Notes: generated from the letters alone by a model not told the origin. A DNA stretch of 64,000 bases from Mariniflexile maritimum (GCF_009746565.1 NZ_WRPN01000002.1:186001-250000); one strand, 5' to 3'. Positions 9,085 to 17,952 are shown, counted from the first letter of the stretch. Translations and numbers: made by a program.

Positions 9085-9100
9085 AGCCACACCACACCAT

Positions 9101-9144
9101 AAAAAAACCATGCCATGCAACAAGGCGCATGGCATGGTTTTTTT
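9101..9144. terminator. Bidirectional rho-independent terminator
   Basis: A-run, ACCATGCCATGC, an 8-base loop, GCATGGCATGGT, T-run: a stem of about 18 pairs counting the A/T flanks. It can end transcription from the lipoprotein side (plus) and from the DUF3078 gene (minus). Confidence 0.9.
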
Positions 9145-9197
9145 ATCTTTCACGATGCATACTTATTTAATGCAACGGTTGAAGGTGATTGTTTCTA

Positions 9198-10124
9198 TTA
9201 GAATTTATAACTTAACCCAACGGTGTAATACGATTGTATTTTGTTATCCAAATCATCAAAATCTGTTGCAGTAGCCGGTGTTTGTGCCAAGGCATAGTTA
9301 AGCGCTTCTTGCTTGTTGTTCCTTAGGCCAAAATCGAAACCAACACCAATCATTTTCCACAACGTGTAGCTAAAGGAGTTGGTCCACGTCCAGTTTGAAT
9401 AGTTGCTACTTTTATAACTTTGGAACATCGACATGTTGGTTTTAAAATTCACGGCACCAATTTGACGGGTATAATCGGCAACAATTTTAGCTCCTAACGA
9501 TGATTCGAAAACGGTTTCGCCACTGCTAAATACAAAGTTGTAGTTTAAAGGGTGTACTACCACAATTAGATTTTCGATTGGTGTCCAAGTTGCTCCCACA
9601 CCAAAATCTAAATAACCGGGGTCGTTAAAGTTATCCAGAAGTGTTGTTCTGTATTCCATTAATGCCGAAGCAGCTAATGTTTTAGTAATGTTTCTTCCGT
9701 ATAATGATGAAATATTGAACACATCGGTTGTGGGTTTAAAGCTATCGTCATCAGCAGGATTGTCTTTGTCGTCCAGTTTCACCCAATTCAAGTTTGTTGA
9801 TAGGGCATTTCTCCAAAAGAATTTCTCTTGAATTAAGTTGGCATATCCGTTAAAGGTAAAACCAATGTTGCCAGAAGCGTTGTTTGGTGCGCCCTGTGCA
9901 TACCAATTGCTGAAATTCGATAAACTGCCTCCAATGGTTCCAAAGGCGCCTTTTCTCCAACCGGGTAAAGCATCAATCTGCTTTTGTATTGCTTTGGCTT
10001 CCGACTGCAAAGCATCGGCTGCGGCCTGTTTTTCGGCCTTTTGAGCTTCTAGCTCTTCTTTAGTTTGAGCGTTTAATGTTAAAATTCCAATAAAAAGCGT
10101 AAGTAGTAATAGCGTTTTTTTCAT
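9198..10124 (-). CDS. DUF3078 family outer-membrane beta-barrel protein
   Basis: From the ATG at 10124 the product has about 308 residues; an ATG 8 codons upstream would put RIIKLKN before a clean signal peptide (KKTLLLLTLFIGILTLNAQ). After cleavage comes a short charged coiled coil (about 20-50) and a region with alternating aromatic residues: GGSLSNFSNWYAQGAPNN, WRNALSTNLNW and a terminal phenylalanine (YTVGLSYKF), as in outer-membrane barrels. The NWYAQGAPNN-type motif is characteristic of DUF3078. Function is unknown. It lies downstream of the suf genes and DUF2480, about 100 bases from the latter, and may be co-transcribed. Confidence 0.8.
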   Translation of the reverse strand: MKKTLLLLTLFIGILTLNAQTKEELEAQKAEKQAAADALQSEAKAIQKQIDALPGWRKGAFGTIGGSLSNFSNWYAQGAPNNASGNIGFTFNGYANLIQEKFFWRNALSTNLNWVKLDDKDNPADDDSFKPTTDVFNISSLYGRNITKTLAASALMEYRTTLLDNFNDPGYLDFGVGATWTPIENLIVVVHPLNYNFVFSSGETVFESSLGAKIVADYTRQIGAVNFKTNMSMFQSYKSSNYSNWTWTNSFSYTLWKMIGVGFDFGLRNNKQEALNYALAQTPATATDFDDLDNKIQSYYTVGLSYKF

Positions 10125-10230
10125 ATTTTTTAGTTTTATAATTCGCACAAATATAAGTTAATTTGATAAAATAGTCCATAACATGGTTTAGACCCATTTT
10201 TATGTTTAGGTCACATGAACAAGCACGATA

Positions 10231-10737
10231 TTATTTGTTTTTATAAAGAGGAACAGACGAGCACGCTTCACCATACATAAGCGATTTTGCAATGGGTTTT
10301 AATTTTGAAGCAAGCATGATATACGCATTTTGTGGCACTGGTTTTTTTGAGCAGCCTTTTATGATAAGTGGTTTATTGGCAAACTCCGACACATCTAAAT
10401 TGGTTATAACTTCTTGATAAATAGAACTTTCTAAAGCGTCAAGATTACCTACAATTGTTTTTTTAGCGTAGGGCTCTAAGTGAATAGCGATAAGCATGAA
10501 GGCCCATCCTGGTATTATGGCATCGCTACTGCAGGTTAAGGCAACATAACAATCTTGGTATTGCGACCAATTGTATGAAGCCACTTGATCTCTAAACGCT
10601 TTTTCGCGCAGTACAAACCCTTCGTATAACCAATCTTTAATATCAAAAAGGATGCGGTTCCCTTTGGGATAATAATCCTCAAGATTGATGGTAACCAAGG
10701 CGCTGTTCGCTACGCGATTTACAATTTCGTCTTTCAA
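10231..10737 (-). CDS. DUF2480 family protein
   Basis: 168 residues, cytoplasmic, with no signal peptide. The start MKDEIVNRVANSALVTINLEDYYP and the internal QYQDCYVALTCSSDAIIPGWAFML are typical of DUF2480, a family found in Bacteroidota beside the suf genes. Three cysteine-containing patches (CYVALTC, KGCSKKP, GEACSS) could bind metal. It sits about 100 bases downstream of the DUF59 gene in the same direction, so a role linked to Fe-S assembly is a reasonable inference but unproven. Confidence 0.8.
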   Translation of the reverse strand: MKDEIVNRVANSALVTINLEDYYPKGNRILFDIKDWLYEGFVLREKAFRDQVASYNWSQYQDCYVALTCSSDAIIPGWAFMLIAIHLEPYAKKTIVGNLDALESSIYQEVITNLDVSEFANKPLIIKGCSKKPVPQNAYIMLASKLKPIAKSLMYGEACSSVPLYKNK

Positions 10738-10835
10738 AAAATTTAAGTTGTTAGGTTGAACTTCGACTTTGCTCAGGCTGCCATTTGCAATAGTGTTTTT
10801 TTTAATGCAAACGACGATTGAATACCGTATGTTAT

Positions 10836-11159
10836 TTACAACATTCCTAACTCCAACTTCGCCTCTTCACTCATTAAATCTTGTGTCCATGGTGGGTCGA
10901 ACGTGATTTCAACCTCGGCTGATTTGACTTCGTTTAACGATTTTATTTTTTCTTCAACTTCCAAGGGCAAGGTTTCGGCTACGGGACAGTTTGGTGTTGT
11001 TAAGGTCATTAATATTTTTACGTCATAGTCTTCATTTACAAATACGTCGTAAATCAATCCTAATTCATAAATATCAACGGGAATTTCTGGGTCGTAAATC
11101 GTTTTTAGTACGTTTACTATTTTTTCGCCCAATTGGGCAGTATCTATTTTGTTGCTCAT
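10836..11159 (-). CDS. sufT: SUF-system DUF59/MIP18-type Fe-S assembly protein
   Basis: 107 residues covering one DUF59 (MIP18) domain. DPEIPVDIYELGLIYDV near the N terminus and TTPNCPVAETLP (conserved cysteine at about residue 59) are hallmark motifs; VEITFDPPWTQDLMSEEA closes the fold. Proteins of this type help deliver or mature Fe-S clusters. It lies between sufE and the DUF2480 gene. The symbol is used for several DUF59 proteins and may be given differently elsewhere. Confidence 0.85.
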   Translation of the reverse strand: MSNKIDTAQLGEKIVNVLKTIYDPEIPVDIYELGLIYDVFVNEDYDVKILMTLTTPNCPVAETLPLEVEEKIKSLNEVKSAEVEITFDPPWTQDLMSEEAKLELGML

Positions 11160-11234
11160 TTTTTCTAATGTTTGTTGTTAAGTTGCATGTTGTTAAGTTG
11201 TTTTTTCTGAACGACTCCACAACAAACGCCTTAA

Positions 11235-11657
11235 CTATTTAAGTTGTGTTTGGTATGCAATGGCATACATTTTTAGTTGTTTAATCATGCTTACCAAGCC
11301 ATTGGCCCGGGTGGGCGACAAGTGTTCTTTTAAACCTATTTTATCAATAAAGTCCATTTCGGCATTGATAATGTCCTTGGGGCTTTGGTTTGAAAACACG
11401 CGTATTAAAATAGCAATAATGCCTTTGGTAATGATGGCATCACTATCGGCGGTAAATTCTATTTTGTCGTTTTTCATTTCAGCATGTACCCAAACCTTAC
11501 TTTGACAGCCTTTTATAATATTGTTGTCTGTTTTGTATTGCTCGTCAATTAGGGGCAAATCTTTCCCTAAATCAATCATATATTGGTAGCGTTCTTCCCA
11601 ATCCTCAAACATGGAGAATTCGTCGATTAGCTCGTTTTGTATTTCTTCTATGGTCAC
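11235..11657 (-). CDS. sufE: SufE sulfur acceptor protein
   Basis: 140 residues. It accepts persulfide sulfur from SufS and passes it to the SufBCD scaffold. DEFSMFEDWEERYQYMIDLG is the usual SufE opening, and the catalytic cysteine is Cys51 in IIKGCQSKVWV. A conserved segment around SPTRANGL follows. It starts 44 bases after the sufS stop in the suf operon. Family and context agree. Confidence 0.94.
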   Translation of the reverse strand: MTIEEIQNELIDEFSMFEDWEERYQYMIDLGKDLPLIDEQYKTDNNIIKGCQSKVWVHAEMKNDKIEFTADSDAIITKGIIAILIRVFSNQSPKDIINAEMDFIDKIGLKEHLSPTRANGLVSMIKQLKMYAIAYQTQLK

Positions 11658-11701
11658 TTTTATGGTTTTTAATGGTCTTATTACAAAAATACAACAAGAA
11701 A

Positions 11702-12916
11702 TTAAGACAGCATCATTTTTGCTTTTTTTACACCTTCAATCAAACTGTCAATTTCTTCTTTGGTGTTGTAAAATGCAAAAGATGCGCGTACCGTTCCCGG
11801 AATTTTAAAATAATCCATAATGGGTTGGGCGCAATGGTGTCCGGTTCTAACCGCAATGCCCATTTTATCTAAAATAGTACCAACATCATACGGATGTATG
11901 CCCTCTAAATTAAACGAAACTACCGAAGTTTTATGTTTTGAAGTGCCATAAATTTTTAAACCTTCTATTTGCAATAGTTTTTTTGTGGCATACGCAAGCA
12001 GTTCATTTTCATAGGTCGCGATTGCTTCAAACCCAATACTGTTCATATAATCGATGGCTGCCCCAAAAGCGATGCCGCCACAAATGTTTGGTGTTCCTGC
12101 CTCAAATTTATGGGGCAAATCGGCATAAGTGGTTTTTTTAAAGGTTACTTCGGCAATCATTTCGCCACCGCCTTGGTAGGGCGGCAGTTTTTTAAGCCAT
12201 TTTTCTTTGCCGTAAAGCATGCCTTCGCCTGTTGGGCCGCACATTTTGTGTGCTGAAGCGACATAAAAATCGACATCCAATGCCTGAACGTCGGGTTTAA
12301 GGTGTGGGCAGGATTGGGCGCCATCAATCAAAACAGCAGCACCCACCTGGTGTGCTTTTTCAATGATATATTCAATAGGGTTAACAGTTCCTAACGCATT
12401 TGAAACGTGATTTACAAAAACCAGTTTGGTGTTTTTTGAAAGTAGTGTATCAAATTCGGGCATTACCAATTCGCCTTCTTGGTTCATTGGGATGACTTTT
12501 AAAGTAGCACCGGTGCGTTCGCAAAGCATTTGCCAAGGCACAATGTTGCTATGGTGCTCTAAAGCTGAAACGATTATTTCATCTTCCTTTTTTAATAGGG
12601 ATGCAAAGCCGTTTGCGACCAAATTAATGCCATGTGTTGTGCCCGAAGTGAATATAATTTCGTGCGCATGTTTTGCGTTGAAATGTTTTTGGATTTTTTG
12701 TCGCGCCGCTTCGTATTTATCGGTGGCTTCTTGACTTAAAGTATGCACGCCCCGGTGGATGTTGGCATTGTAGTTTGAATAATAATCTACTATAACATCG
12801 ATAACCTGTTGTGGGGTTTGTGAGGTTGCGGCATTATCAAAATACACCAAAGGTTTGCCATTTACTTTTCGGGAAAGTATGGGGAAGTCTTTTCGGATGC
12901 TGTTTACGTTGAACAT
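11702..12916 (-). CDS. sufS: SufS cysteine desulfurase
   Basis: 404-residue PLP enzyme that takes sulfur from cysteine. VYFDNAATSQTP at the N terminus is the class V aminotransferase/SufS start. The Schiff-base lysine is Lys224 in SAHKMCGPTG, and the active-site cysteine is Cys362 in RTGHHCAQP. Length matches SufS. The gap to sufD upstream is 124 bases without a clear terminator, and sufE follows 44 bases downstream. Confidence 0.96.
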   Translation of the reverse strand: MFNVNSIRKDFPILSRKVNGKPLVYFDNAATSQTPQQVIDVIVDYYSNYNANIHRGVHTLSQEATDKYEAARQKIQKHFNAKHAHEIIFTSGTTHGINLVANGFASLLKKEDEIIVSALEHHSNIVPWQMLCERTGATLKVIPMNQEGELVMPEFDTLLSKNTKLVFVNHVSNALGTVNPIEYIIEKAHQVGAAVLIDGAQSCPHLKPDVQALDVDFYVASAHKMCGPTGEGMLYGKEKWLKKLPPYQGGGEMIAEVTFKKTTYADLPHKFEAGTPNICGGIAFGAAIDYMNSIGFEAIATYENELLAYATKKLLQIEGLKIYGTSKHKTSVVSFNLEGIHPYDVGTILDKMGIAVRTGHHCAQPIMDYFKIPGTVRASFAFYNTKEEIDSLIEGVKKAKMMLS

Positions 12917-13040
12917 AGGGTTGTGTTTAGCCCCGATTGAGGCATTTGTTGGAGCTCCTTGAAAAGAGCGACTGCCGAAAGCGGGAATAGCTACAAAATA
13001 ATAAATTACTACCTTTTATGATGCCGAAACAAGTACCGCA

Positions 13041-14354
13041 CTAAAGGTCGAAGCCAATATTAACGCCTAATTTATTGGCTATAATTTTGGTAATGCGTTG
13101 TTTTATTTCGGGTATTTTAACCGAGTTGAGCACGTTGTTGCTAAAGGCGTACATTAAAAGGGCCTTGGCCTCTTTTTCGGGAATACCGCGCGAACGCATG
13201 TAGAACATGGCACTTTCGTCCAACTGGCCAATGGTACAACCGTGCGAGCATTTTACATCGTCGGCAAAAATTTCTAATTGCGGTTTGGTATTTATGCTGG
13301 CCTTGTCGCTAATTAAAATGTTATTGTTGGCTTGAAAAGCGTTTGTTTTTTGGGCTTCCTTTTCAACAATTATTTTCCCATTGAAAACCCCTGTGGCACT
13401 TTCATCAAAAATACCTTTGTAGTCTTGGTGGCTTTCGCAATTGGGCTCGATATGGTGAACGAGCGTGTTATGGTCCACATGTTGGTTATCGCCAATAATG
13501 GTGATGCCTTTTAAGGTGGAATCGATGCGTTGGCCTTCTTGAAAAAAGTTGAGGTTGTTGCGCACCAGTTTGCCGCCAAAAGCAAAGGTATGCACCGAGG
13601 CTACGCTTTCTTGCCGTTGTTTTATAAAGGTATTGTCAATTAAACTGGCGTTTAAACGGTCGTTTTGAATTTTGTAATAATCGACAATGGCGCGTTTATT
13701 GGTAAAAATTTCGGTAACACTATTGGTAAGCACCGGATTATCGGTTAAGCTTTGGTGGCGCTCGATGATCTGTACATGCGAGTTTTCATCAATCACAATT
13801 AAATTTCGGGGTTGCAACATGGTTGCTGTTTCATTTCCCGTTGAAAAATTAATGATTTGGATGGGTTTTTGGACCAGTTTGTTTTTTGGAATGTGGATGT
13901 AGGCACCTTCGCTTGAAAACGCGGTGTTTAATGAGGCCAAACTATCGTTGGTAGCCGCTTTGTTGAAATAATTTTCGATGATCAAGCGGTATTTTGGTTT
14001 TGTTAATGCCGACGACATTAGGCAAACATCGATACCATCGTGCGTGGTTTGCGAGAGGTGTGAGGCAAATTTACCGTCGATAAATACCACGTTGAAGGTA
14101 TCGATATCGTGGATAAAATATTTTTTAACCTCGTTATAATCAACGTTATTTTCTTGGGTGGGAAACACACTGTAATCGTGTTTTAGAACACTATTTAAGG
14201 AGGTATATTTCCAAGCCTCTTCTTTTTTTGTTGGGAAGCCTTTTTCCTCAAACATTTTAATGGCTTCGTTTCTAACATTGTGAATAAAAGTGTCGGTATC
14301 CACTTGGTTTTCAAATGCTAAAAAGGATGATATGAGTTTTTCTTTTAAATCCAT
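13041..14354 (-). CDS. sufD: SufD, SufBCD scaffold subunit
   Basis: 437 residues. It forms the Fe-S assembly scaffold with SufB and the ATPase SufC. The right-handed beta-helix core is visible as NLIVIDENSHVQIIERHQS and HNTLVHHIEPNCESHQDYK. The C-terminal motif with DDVKCSHGCTIGQLDE and AFSNNVLNSVKIPEI is diagnostic for SufD/SufB. Order sufB-sufC-sufD is standard. A 20-base tandem repeat separates it from sufC. Confidence 0.95.
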   Translation of the reverse strand: MDLKEKLISSFLAFENQVDTDTFIHNVRNEAIKMFEEKGFPTKKEEAWKYTSLNSVLKHDYSVFPTQENNVDYNEVKKYFIHDIDTFNVVFIDGKFASHLSQTTHDGIDVCLMSSALTKPKYRLIIENYFNKAATNDSLASLNTAFSSEGAYIHIPKNKLVQKPIQIINFSTGNETATMLQPRNLIVIDENSHVQIIERHQSLTDNPVLTNSVTEIFTNKRAIVDYYKIQNDRLNASLIDNTFIKQRQESVASVHTFAFGGKLVRNNLNFFQEGQRIDSTLKGITIIGDNQHVDHNTLVHHIEPNCESHQDYKGIFDESATGVFNGKIIVEKEAQKTNAFQANNNILISDKASINTKPQLEIFADDVKCSHGCTIGQLDESAMFYMRSRGIPEKEAKALLMYAFSNNVLNSVKIPEIKQRITKIIANKLGVNIGFDL

Positions 14355-14361
14355 TTTATTC

Positions 14362-14421
14362 GGTTTTCAGTCGCAGTTTTTGGTTTTCAGTCGTGGTTTC
14401 AGCTTTTAGTTGCAGTTTTTA
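14362..14421. repeat. Three imperfect 20-base tandem repeats in the sufC-sufD gap
   Basis: Units start at 14362, 14382 and 14402, each approximating GGTTTTCAGTCGCAGTTTTT. The third is the most diverged. This resembles short simple repeats common between flavobacterial genes. It lies inside the suf operon (143-base gap), so it is probably transcribed. Confidence 0.7.
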
Positions 14422-14498
14422 GTAAAATAATGGTAAATTTTTAGTAGTCAGTTTTTCGTAAACAACTGCCAACTGTTGCTGCTACTTAAAACTTGATT

Positions 14499-15251
14499 TC
14501 AAGCCTCAACTTCGTCCTTAATCCAGTCGTATCCTTTTTCCTCAAGTTCGTGGGCCAGTTCTTTAGGGCCAGATTTTACAATGCGGCCGTTATGCAGAAC
14601 ATGCACAAAATCGGGCACGATATAATCGAGCAAACGCTGGTAGTGGGTAATAACGATAACGGCATTGTCCTTATTTTTTAACTTGTTTACCCCATTGGCT
14701 ACAATACGCAGCGCATCGATATCAAGACCTGAATCGGTTTCATCGAGAATGGCCAGTTGTGGCTCCAACATGGCCATTTGGAAAATTTCGTTGCGTTTTT
14801 TTTCACCGCCCGAAAAGCCCTCGTTTAAGGAACGCGACAAAAACTTTCTGTCAATTTCCAGCAATTCCGATTTTTCGCGGATGAGCTTTAACATGTCCTT
14901 TGCCGGCATTTCTTCCAAACCTTTTGCTTTGCGCGTTTCGTTGATTGCGGTTTTCATAAAGTTGGTAACCGAAACCCCGGGGATTTCAACAGGATATTGG
15001 AAAGACAAAAAGATGCCTTTGTGGGCACGTTCTTCGGCCGCTAGTTCATCAATGTTTTCGTTGTTAAACACGATGTGGCCTTGGGTAACCTCATAGTCTT
15101 CTTTTCCAGCAATTACCGAGGCAAGGGTGCTTTTTCCGGAACCGTTTGGCCCCATTATGGCATGTACTTCACCTGCTTTTACTTCTAGGTTTATGCCTCT
15201 TAAAATGGCCTTATCGTCAATACTGGCGTGTAAATTTTCAATTTTTAACAT
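14499..15251 (-). CDS. sufC: SufC ATPase of the SufBCD complex
   Basis: 250-residue ABC-type ATPase. Walker A is GPNGSGKS (residues 34-41), the signature LNEGFSGGEKKRNEI carries the SufC-specific GGEKKR, and Walker B is LAILDETDSGLD. It energises cluster assembly on SufB-SufD. It has no membrane partner. The upstream gap to sufB is 91 bases. Confidence 0.96.
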   Translation of the reverse strand: MLKIENLHASIDDKAILRGINLEVKAGEVHAIMGPNGSGKSTLASVIAGKEDYEVTQGHIVFNNENIDELAAEERAHKGIFLSFQYPVEIPGVSVTNFMKTAINETRKAKGLEEMPAKDMLKLIREKSELLEIDRKFLSRSLNEGFSGGEKKRNEIFQMAMLEPQLAILDETDSGLDIDALRIVANGVNKLKNKDNAVIVITHYQRLLDYIVPDFVHVLHNGRIVKSGPKELAHELEEKGYDWIKDEVEA

Positions 15252-15342
15252 ACTTAATTTTTAAAATTTCAATCTTAAAATTCCAAATTCCAAAAGCACT
15301 TTTTTAAGGGAATTTAGTATTTGAATTTTGGTATTTTTTATA

Positions 15343-16791
15343 TTATCCTACCGAGCCTTCTAAGCTAATTTCCAAAAGTTTTTGGGCTTCTACGGCAAAT
15401 TCCATGGGGAGTTTGTTAAGCACTTCCTTGCTAAAGCCGTTTACAATAAGCGCAATGGCCTTTTCGGTATCGATGCCCCGTTGGTTGCAATAAAATATTT
15501 GGTCCTCGCCAATTTTACTGGTGGTGGCTTCGTGCTCGATTTTAGCCGATTTATTTTTTGCTTCTATATAAGGAAAGGTGTGCGCACCACAATCATTTCC
15601 CATTAATAAACTATCGCACTGTGAAAAATTACGGGCGTTATCGGCATTCGGACTAATTTTCACCAAACCACGATAGCTGTTTTGCGATTTTCCTGCTGAA
15701 ATGCCTTTTGAAATAATAGTTGATTTGGTATTTTTTCCCAAATGAATCATCTTTGTTCCCGTATCGGCTTGTTGGTAATTGTTAGTTACTGCAATAGAAT
15801 AAAACTCTCCAACTGAATTATCACCTTTCAACACACATGATGGGTATTTCCAGGTTACGGCACTTCCTGTTTCCACCTGTGTCCATGAGATTTTAGCGTT
15901 TTTTTCGCACAATCCGCGTTTGGTTACAAAATTGTAAACGCCTCCTTTGCCTTCGGCGTTTCCGGGAAACCAGTTTTGAACGGTTGAGTATTTTATTTCA
16001 GCATCGTCCAGCGCAATTAATTCTACCACGGCTGCATGCAATTGGTTTTCGTCCCTACTTGGTGCGGTACAACCTTCAAGGTAGCTTACATAACTGCCTT
16101 CATCGGCAATAACCAAGGTTCTTTCGAACTGGCCGGTGCCACCTTGATTGATCCTAAAATAGGTTGACAATTCCATGGGGCAACGAACGCCTTTAGGGAT
16201 GTAACAAAAGCTGCCATCGCTAAATACGGCCGAATTTAAAGCGGCATAGAAATTGTCTTTTTGTGGTACAACGGTGCCTATGTATTTTTTCACTAAGTCT
16301 GGATGTTCTCTCAAAGCTTCGGAAATGGAGCAAAAAATAATGCCTTTTTCTCCCAGCGCTTTTTTAAATGTTGTAGCAACCGAAACGGAATCGACCACCA
16401 CATCCATAGCCACGCCCGATAGTGCTTTTTGTTCGTCTAATGAAATGCCCAGTTTGGTAAATGTAGCCAACAGTTCCGGGTCAACTTCATCCAAACTATT
16501 GTATTTGGGCTTGCTGTTGGGGGCCGAATAATAGGAAATGGCTTGAAAATCGGGTTTGGCATAATGCACATTGGCCCATTCGGGTTCGGTCATTTTCTCC
16601 CAGGCGCGAAACGCTTCCAGGCGCCATTCGGTCATCCATTCGGGCTCTTCTTTTTTAAGGGAAATAGCGCGAACAACCTCTTCGTTTAATCCTATTGGGA
16701 ATGTATCGGAGGCTATATCGGTATAAAATCCGTATTGATATTCCTTGGTTTTTAGTTCTTCTCTTAAATCGTCTTCTGTGTATTTACTCAT
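15343..16791 (-). CDS. sufB: SufB, SufBCD scaffold subunit
   Basis: 482 residues, normal length. It is the main scaffold on which Fe-S clusters form. Conserved blocks are [65 protein letters not shown] and [20 protein letters not shown]. The glutamate/cysteine ligand region and the C-terminal [15 protein letters not shown] are intact. It is the second gene of the suf operon, 109 bases after sufA. Confidence 0.97.
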   Translation of the reverse strand: MSKYTEDDLREELKTKEYQYGFYTDIASDTFPIGLNEEVVRAISLKKEEPEWMTEWRLEAFRAWEKMTEPEWANVHYAKPDFQAISYYSAPNSKPKYNSLDEVDPELLATFTKLGISLDEQKALSGVAMDVVVDSVSVATTFKKALGEKGIIFCSISEALREHPDLVKKYIGTVVPQKDNFYAALNSAVFSDGSFCYIPKGVRCPMELSTYFRINQGGTGQFERTLVIADEGSYVSYLEGCTAPSRDENQLHAAVVELIALDDAEIKYSTVQNWFPGNAEGKGGVYNFVTKRGLCEKNAKISWTQVETGSAVTWKYPSCVLKGDNSVGEFYSIAVTNNYQQADTGTKMIHLGKNTKSTIISKGISAGKSQNSYRGLVKISPNADNARNFSQCDSLLMGNDCGAHTFPYIEAKNKSAKIEHEATTSKIGEDQIFYCNQRGIDTEKAIALIVNGFSKEVLNKLPMEFAVEAQKLLEISLEGSVG

Positions 16792-16900
16792 AATTTGCCC
16801 CTAAGTCCCCAAAAATATGGGAATTCCTATCAGGGGTAAATAGGTTTTTTTTGGTTATTTTAATGACAGCCTTTTTTCTTCCTTTGGTGATTACGAAGCT

Positions 16901-17230
16901 TTACAGCGAAAAACTTTCCCCGCAGCCACATGTACGATTTGCGTTTGGGTTTTTAAACACAAATCCGGTACCGTTCAATCCTCCAGAATATTCTAAAGTT
17001 GTGCCAACCAAATACAGGAAGCTTTTTTTGTCAACTATAATTCTCACTTCATTATCAATAAAAACCTTATCGCCATCTTGGTTTTCCTTGTCGAACTTTA
17101 AATCGTACGACAACCCCGAACAACCACCGCTTTTAACGCCTACCCGTACATAATCGGTCGCAGGGTTATAGCCATCTTCTTGCATAAGTTCGATAACTTT
17201 TTTCTTAGCTGTTTCAGATACTTTTATCAT
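16901..17230 (-). CDS. sufA: A-type iron-sulfur carrier (SufA/IscA family)
   Basis: 109 residues from the ATG at 17230 (MIKVSETAKKKVIEL). A longer reading from 17266 adds 12 residues that do not fit the family and is not preferred. The three cysteines that bind the cluster are Cys37 (SGGCSGL) and Cys101/Cys103 (RTCGCGESF). It carries Fe-S clusters from the scaffold to target proteins. It is the first gene of the suf operon, about 140 bases after a good promoter. Confidence 0.93.
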   Translation of the reverse strand: MIKVSETAKKKVIELMQEDGYNPATDYVRVGVKSGGCSGLSYDLKFDKENQDGDKVFIDNEVRIIVDKKSFLYLVGTTLEYSGGLNGTGFVFKNPNANRTCGCGESFSL

Positions 17231-17340
17231 ATTTAGCCCATTCAAACCTTCCAAGAGGGAAGGCACTCAAAACTGGGTACGTTTTGAATATTTGATTATT
17301 AATTTTTCTAACGTTTAATAACAAAGTACAATCAAATTTT

Positions 17341-17364
17341 AAACTGTTTTTATTAAGACAGTTT
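17341..17364. promoter_or_regulatory. Inverted repeat at the suf transcription start
   Basis: AAACTGT, 10 bases, ACAGTTT, immediately downstream of the minus-strand -7 element, so it lies in the first bases of the suf transcript. It could be an operator for an iron or Fe-S responsive repressor or a 5' hairpin. No regulator gene is nearby. A second small hairpin (CCTTCC/GGAAGG) lies just before the sufA ATG. Confidence 0.45.
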
Positions 17365-17376
17365 CTAAATAGGGTG

Positions 17377-17384
17377 CAAATATA
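17377..17384 (-). promoter_or_regulatory. -7 element of the suf operon promoter
   Basis: On the minus strand it reads TATATTTG, a perfect TAnnTTTG, followed by GCACCC. Transcription should begin near 17370, giving a leader of about 140 bases before sufA. No convincing -33 TTG was found. Confidence 0.6.
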
Positions 17385-17577
17385 CAATATAAGTAACGTA
17401 TTACCACATTACCTAACATTATATTAGCATATAGTTGACAAACATATAAATTATCACTCTTAATCAACTGACTTACTGAAATCTCTTTATTTTTTTCGCC
17501 TTTTTAAGCTTGTTTGCGGAATATCAACATTTTTAAATGTTAAATTCTGTTAAAAACTTTGCGACAATGTTAATAAG

Positions 17578-17609
17578 TTCACGGTGCATCCCTGTGAATT
17601 TTTTTTTAA
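17578..17609 (+). terminator. Weak terminator-like hairpin upstream of the RHH gene
   Basis: TTCACGG and CCTGTGAA pair with one bulge, followed by a run of nine T. No coding transcript is known to end here; it may be part of the leader of the small gene at 17636. Confidence 0.35.
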
Positions 17610-17635
17610 TTTAGCATTGCTATTAATTAAAAAAA

Positions 17636-17785
17636 ATGGATATGGCTAGTAAATTACAAGTTAAGACAATTCGCCTCAATCCAAGTCTTTTAAAGACAAT
17701 TGAAGAATTGTCAAAAAATGAAAATAGGACTTTCAATAATACTGTTGAAACTCTATTATTAAGAGCTACGGGTTCTTTGAAATAA
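17636..17785 (+). CDS. 49-residue ribbon-helix-helix (Arc/CopG-like) protein
   Basis: Small ORF from ATG 17636 to TAA 17785. The pattern VKTIRLNPSLLKTIEELS then NRTFNNTVETLLLRA is one beta strand (KTIRLN) and two helices, typical of RHH DNA-binding proteins. Such proteins act as dimers, often as autoregulators or antitoxins. No toxin gene is adjacent. A second ATG two codons in (base 17642, MASKLQ) is an equal start candidate. A promoter overlaps its 3' end and drives a folded RNA just downstream. Identification is by pattern; the target is unknown. Confidence 0.7.
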   Translation: MDMASKLQVKTIRLNPSLLKTIEELSKNENRTFNNTVETLLLRATGSLK

Positions 17786-17808
17786 TACAAATATATTTTA
17801 TATATTTG
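17776..17808 (+). promoter_or_regulatory. Promoter for the candidate small RNA
   Basis: TTTG at 17776-17779, 21 bases, then TATATTTG at 17801-17808: a full match to the Bacteroidota TTTG-N19-21-TAnnTTTG consensus. It overlaps the last codons of the RHH gene. Expected start is about 17812-17815. Confidence 0.65.
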
Positions 17809-17811
17809 TTC

Positions 17812-17952
17812 CGTTCGAAATACAAAAGACGTTTACGTCAATTTAAAAGTTATGTGAGAAAACTAACTAATGCGCTCCGCAGATTGTTGCTATTAACAAA
17901 AATTTATTCTCACTAACAAAACAAAGCCTTGTTTTCCGCAAACAAGGCTTTT
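17812..17952 (+). ncRNA. Candidate structured small RNA, about 140 nt
   Basis: Bounded by a consensus promoter and a strong terminator, with no convincing ORF. Visible helices are GACG/CGTC (17828-17839) and a closing helix of GTTA plus GTGAGAA pairing with TTCTCAC plus TAAC (17849-17860 with 17907-17917, one bulge). Inside the closing helix are two small hairpins, GCG/CGC (17872-17880) and TTGTT/AACAA (17884-17899). The 3' end is the terminator hairpin. No known family (6S, SRP, tmRNA, riboswitch) was recognised. Expression and conservation are untested. Confidence 0.55.
17923..17952 (+). terminator. Rho-independent terminator of the candidate small RNA
   Basis: AAAGCCTTGTTT, loop TCCGC, AAACAAGGCTTT plus T: a perfect 12-pair stem. 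Strong and unambiguous. Confidence 0.88.

Noticed and set aside
8360-9087. Classical integron cassette
   Set aside because: No integrase, only one unit, and GTTAGC does not fit the GTTRRRY core exactly; kept as cassette-like only.
14362-14421. CRISPR array
   Set aside because: Only three adjacent 20-base units without spacers, and no cas genes.
17812-17952. Assignment of the candidate RNA to 6S RNA, SRP RNA or tmRNA
   Set aside because: The fold is a multi-branched structure with a separate terminator and shows no family landmarks that I can identify, such as the SRP loop or a tRNA-like end.
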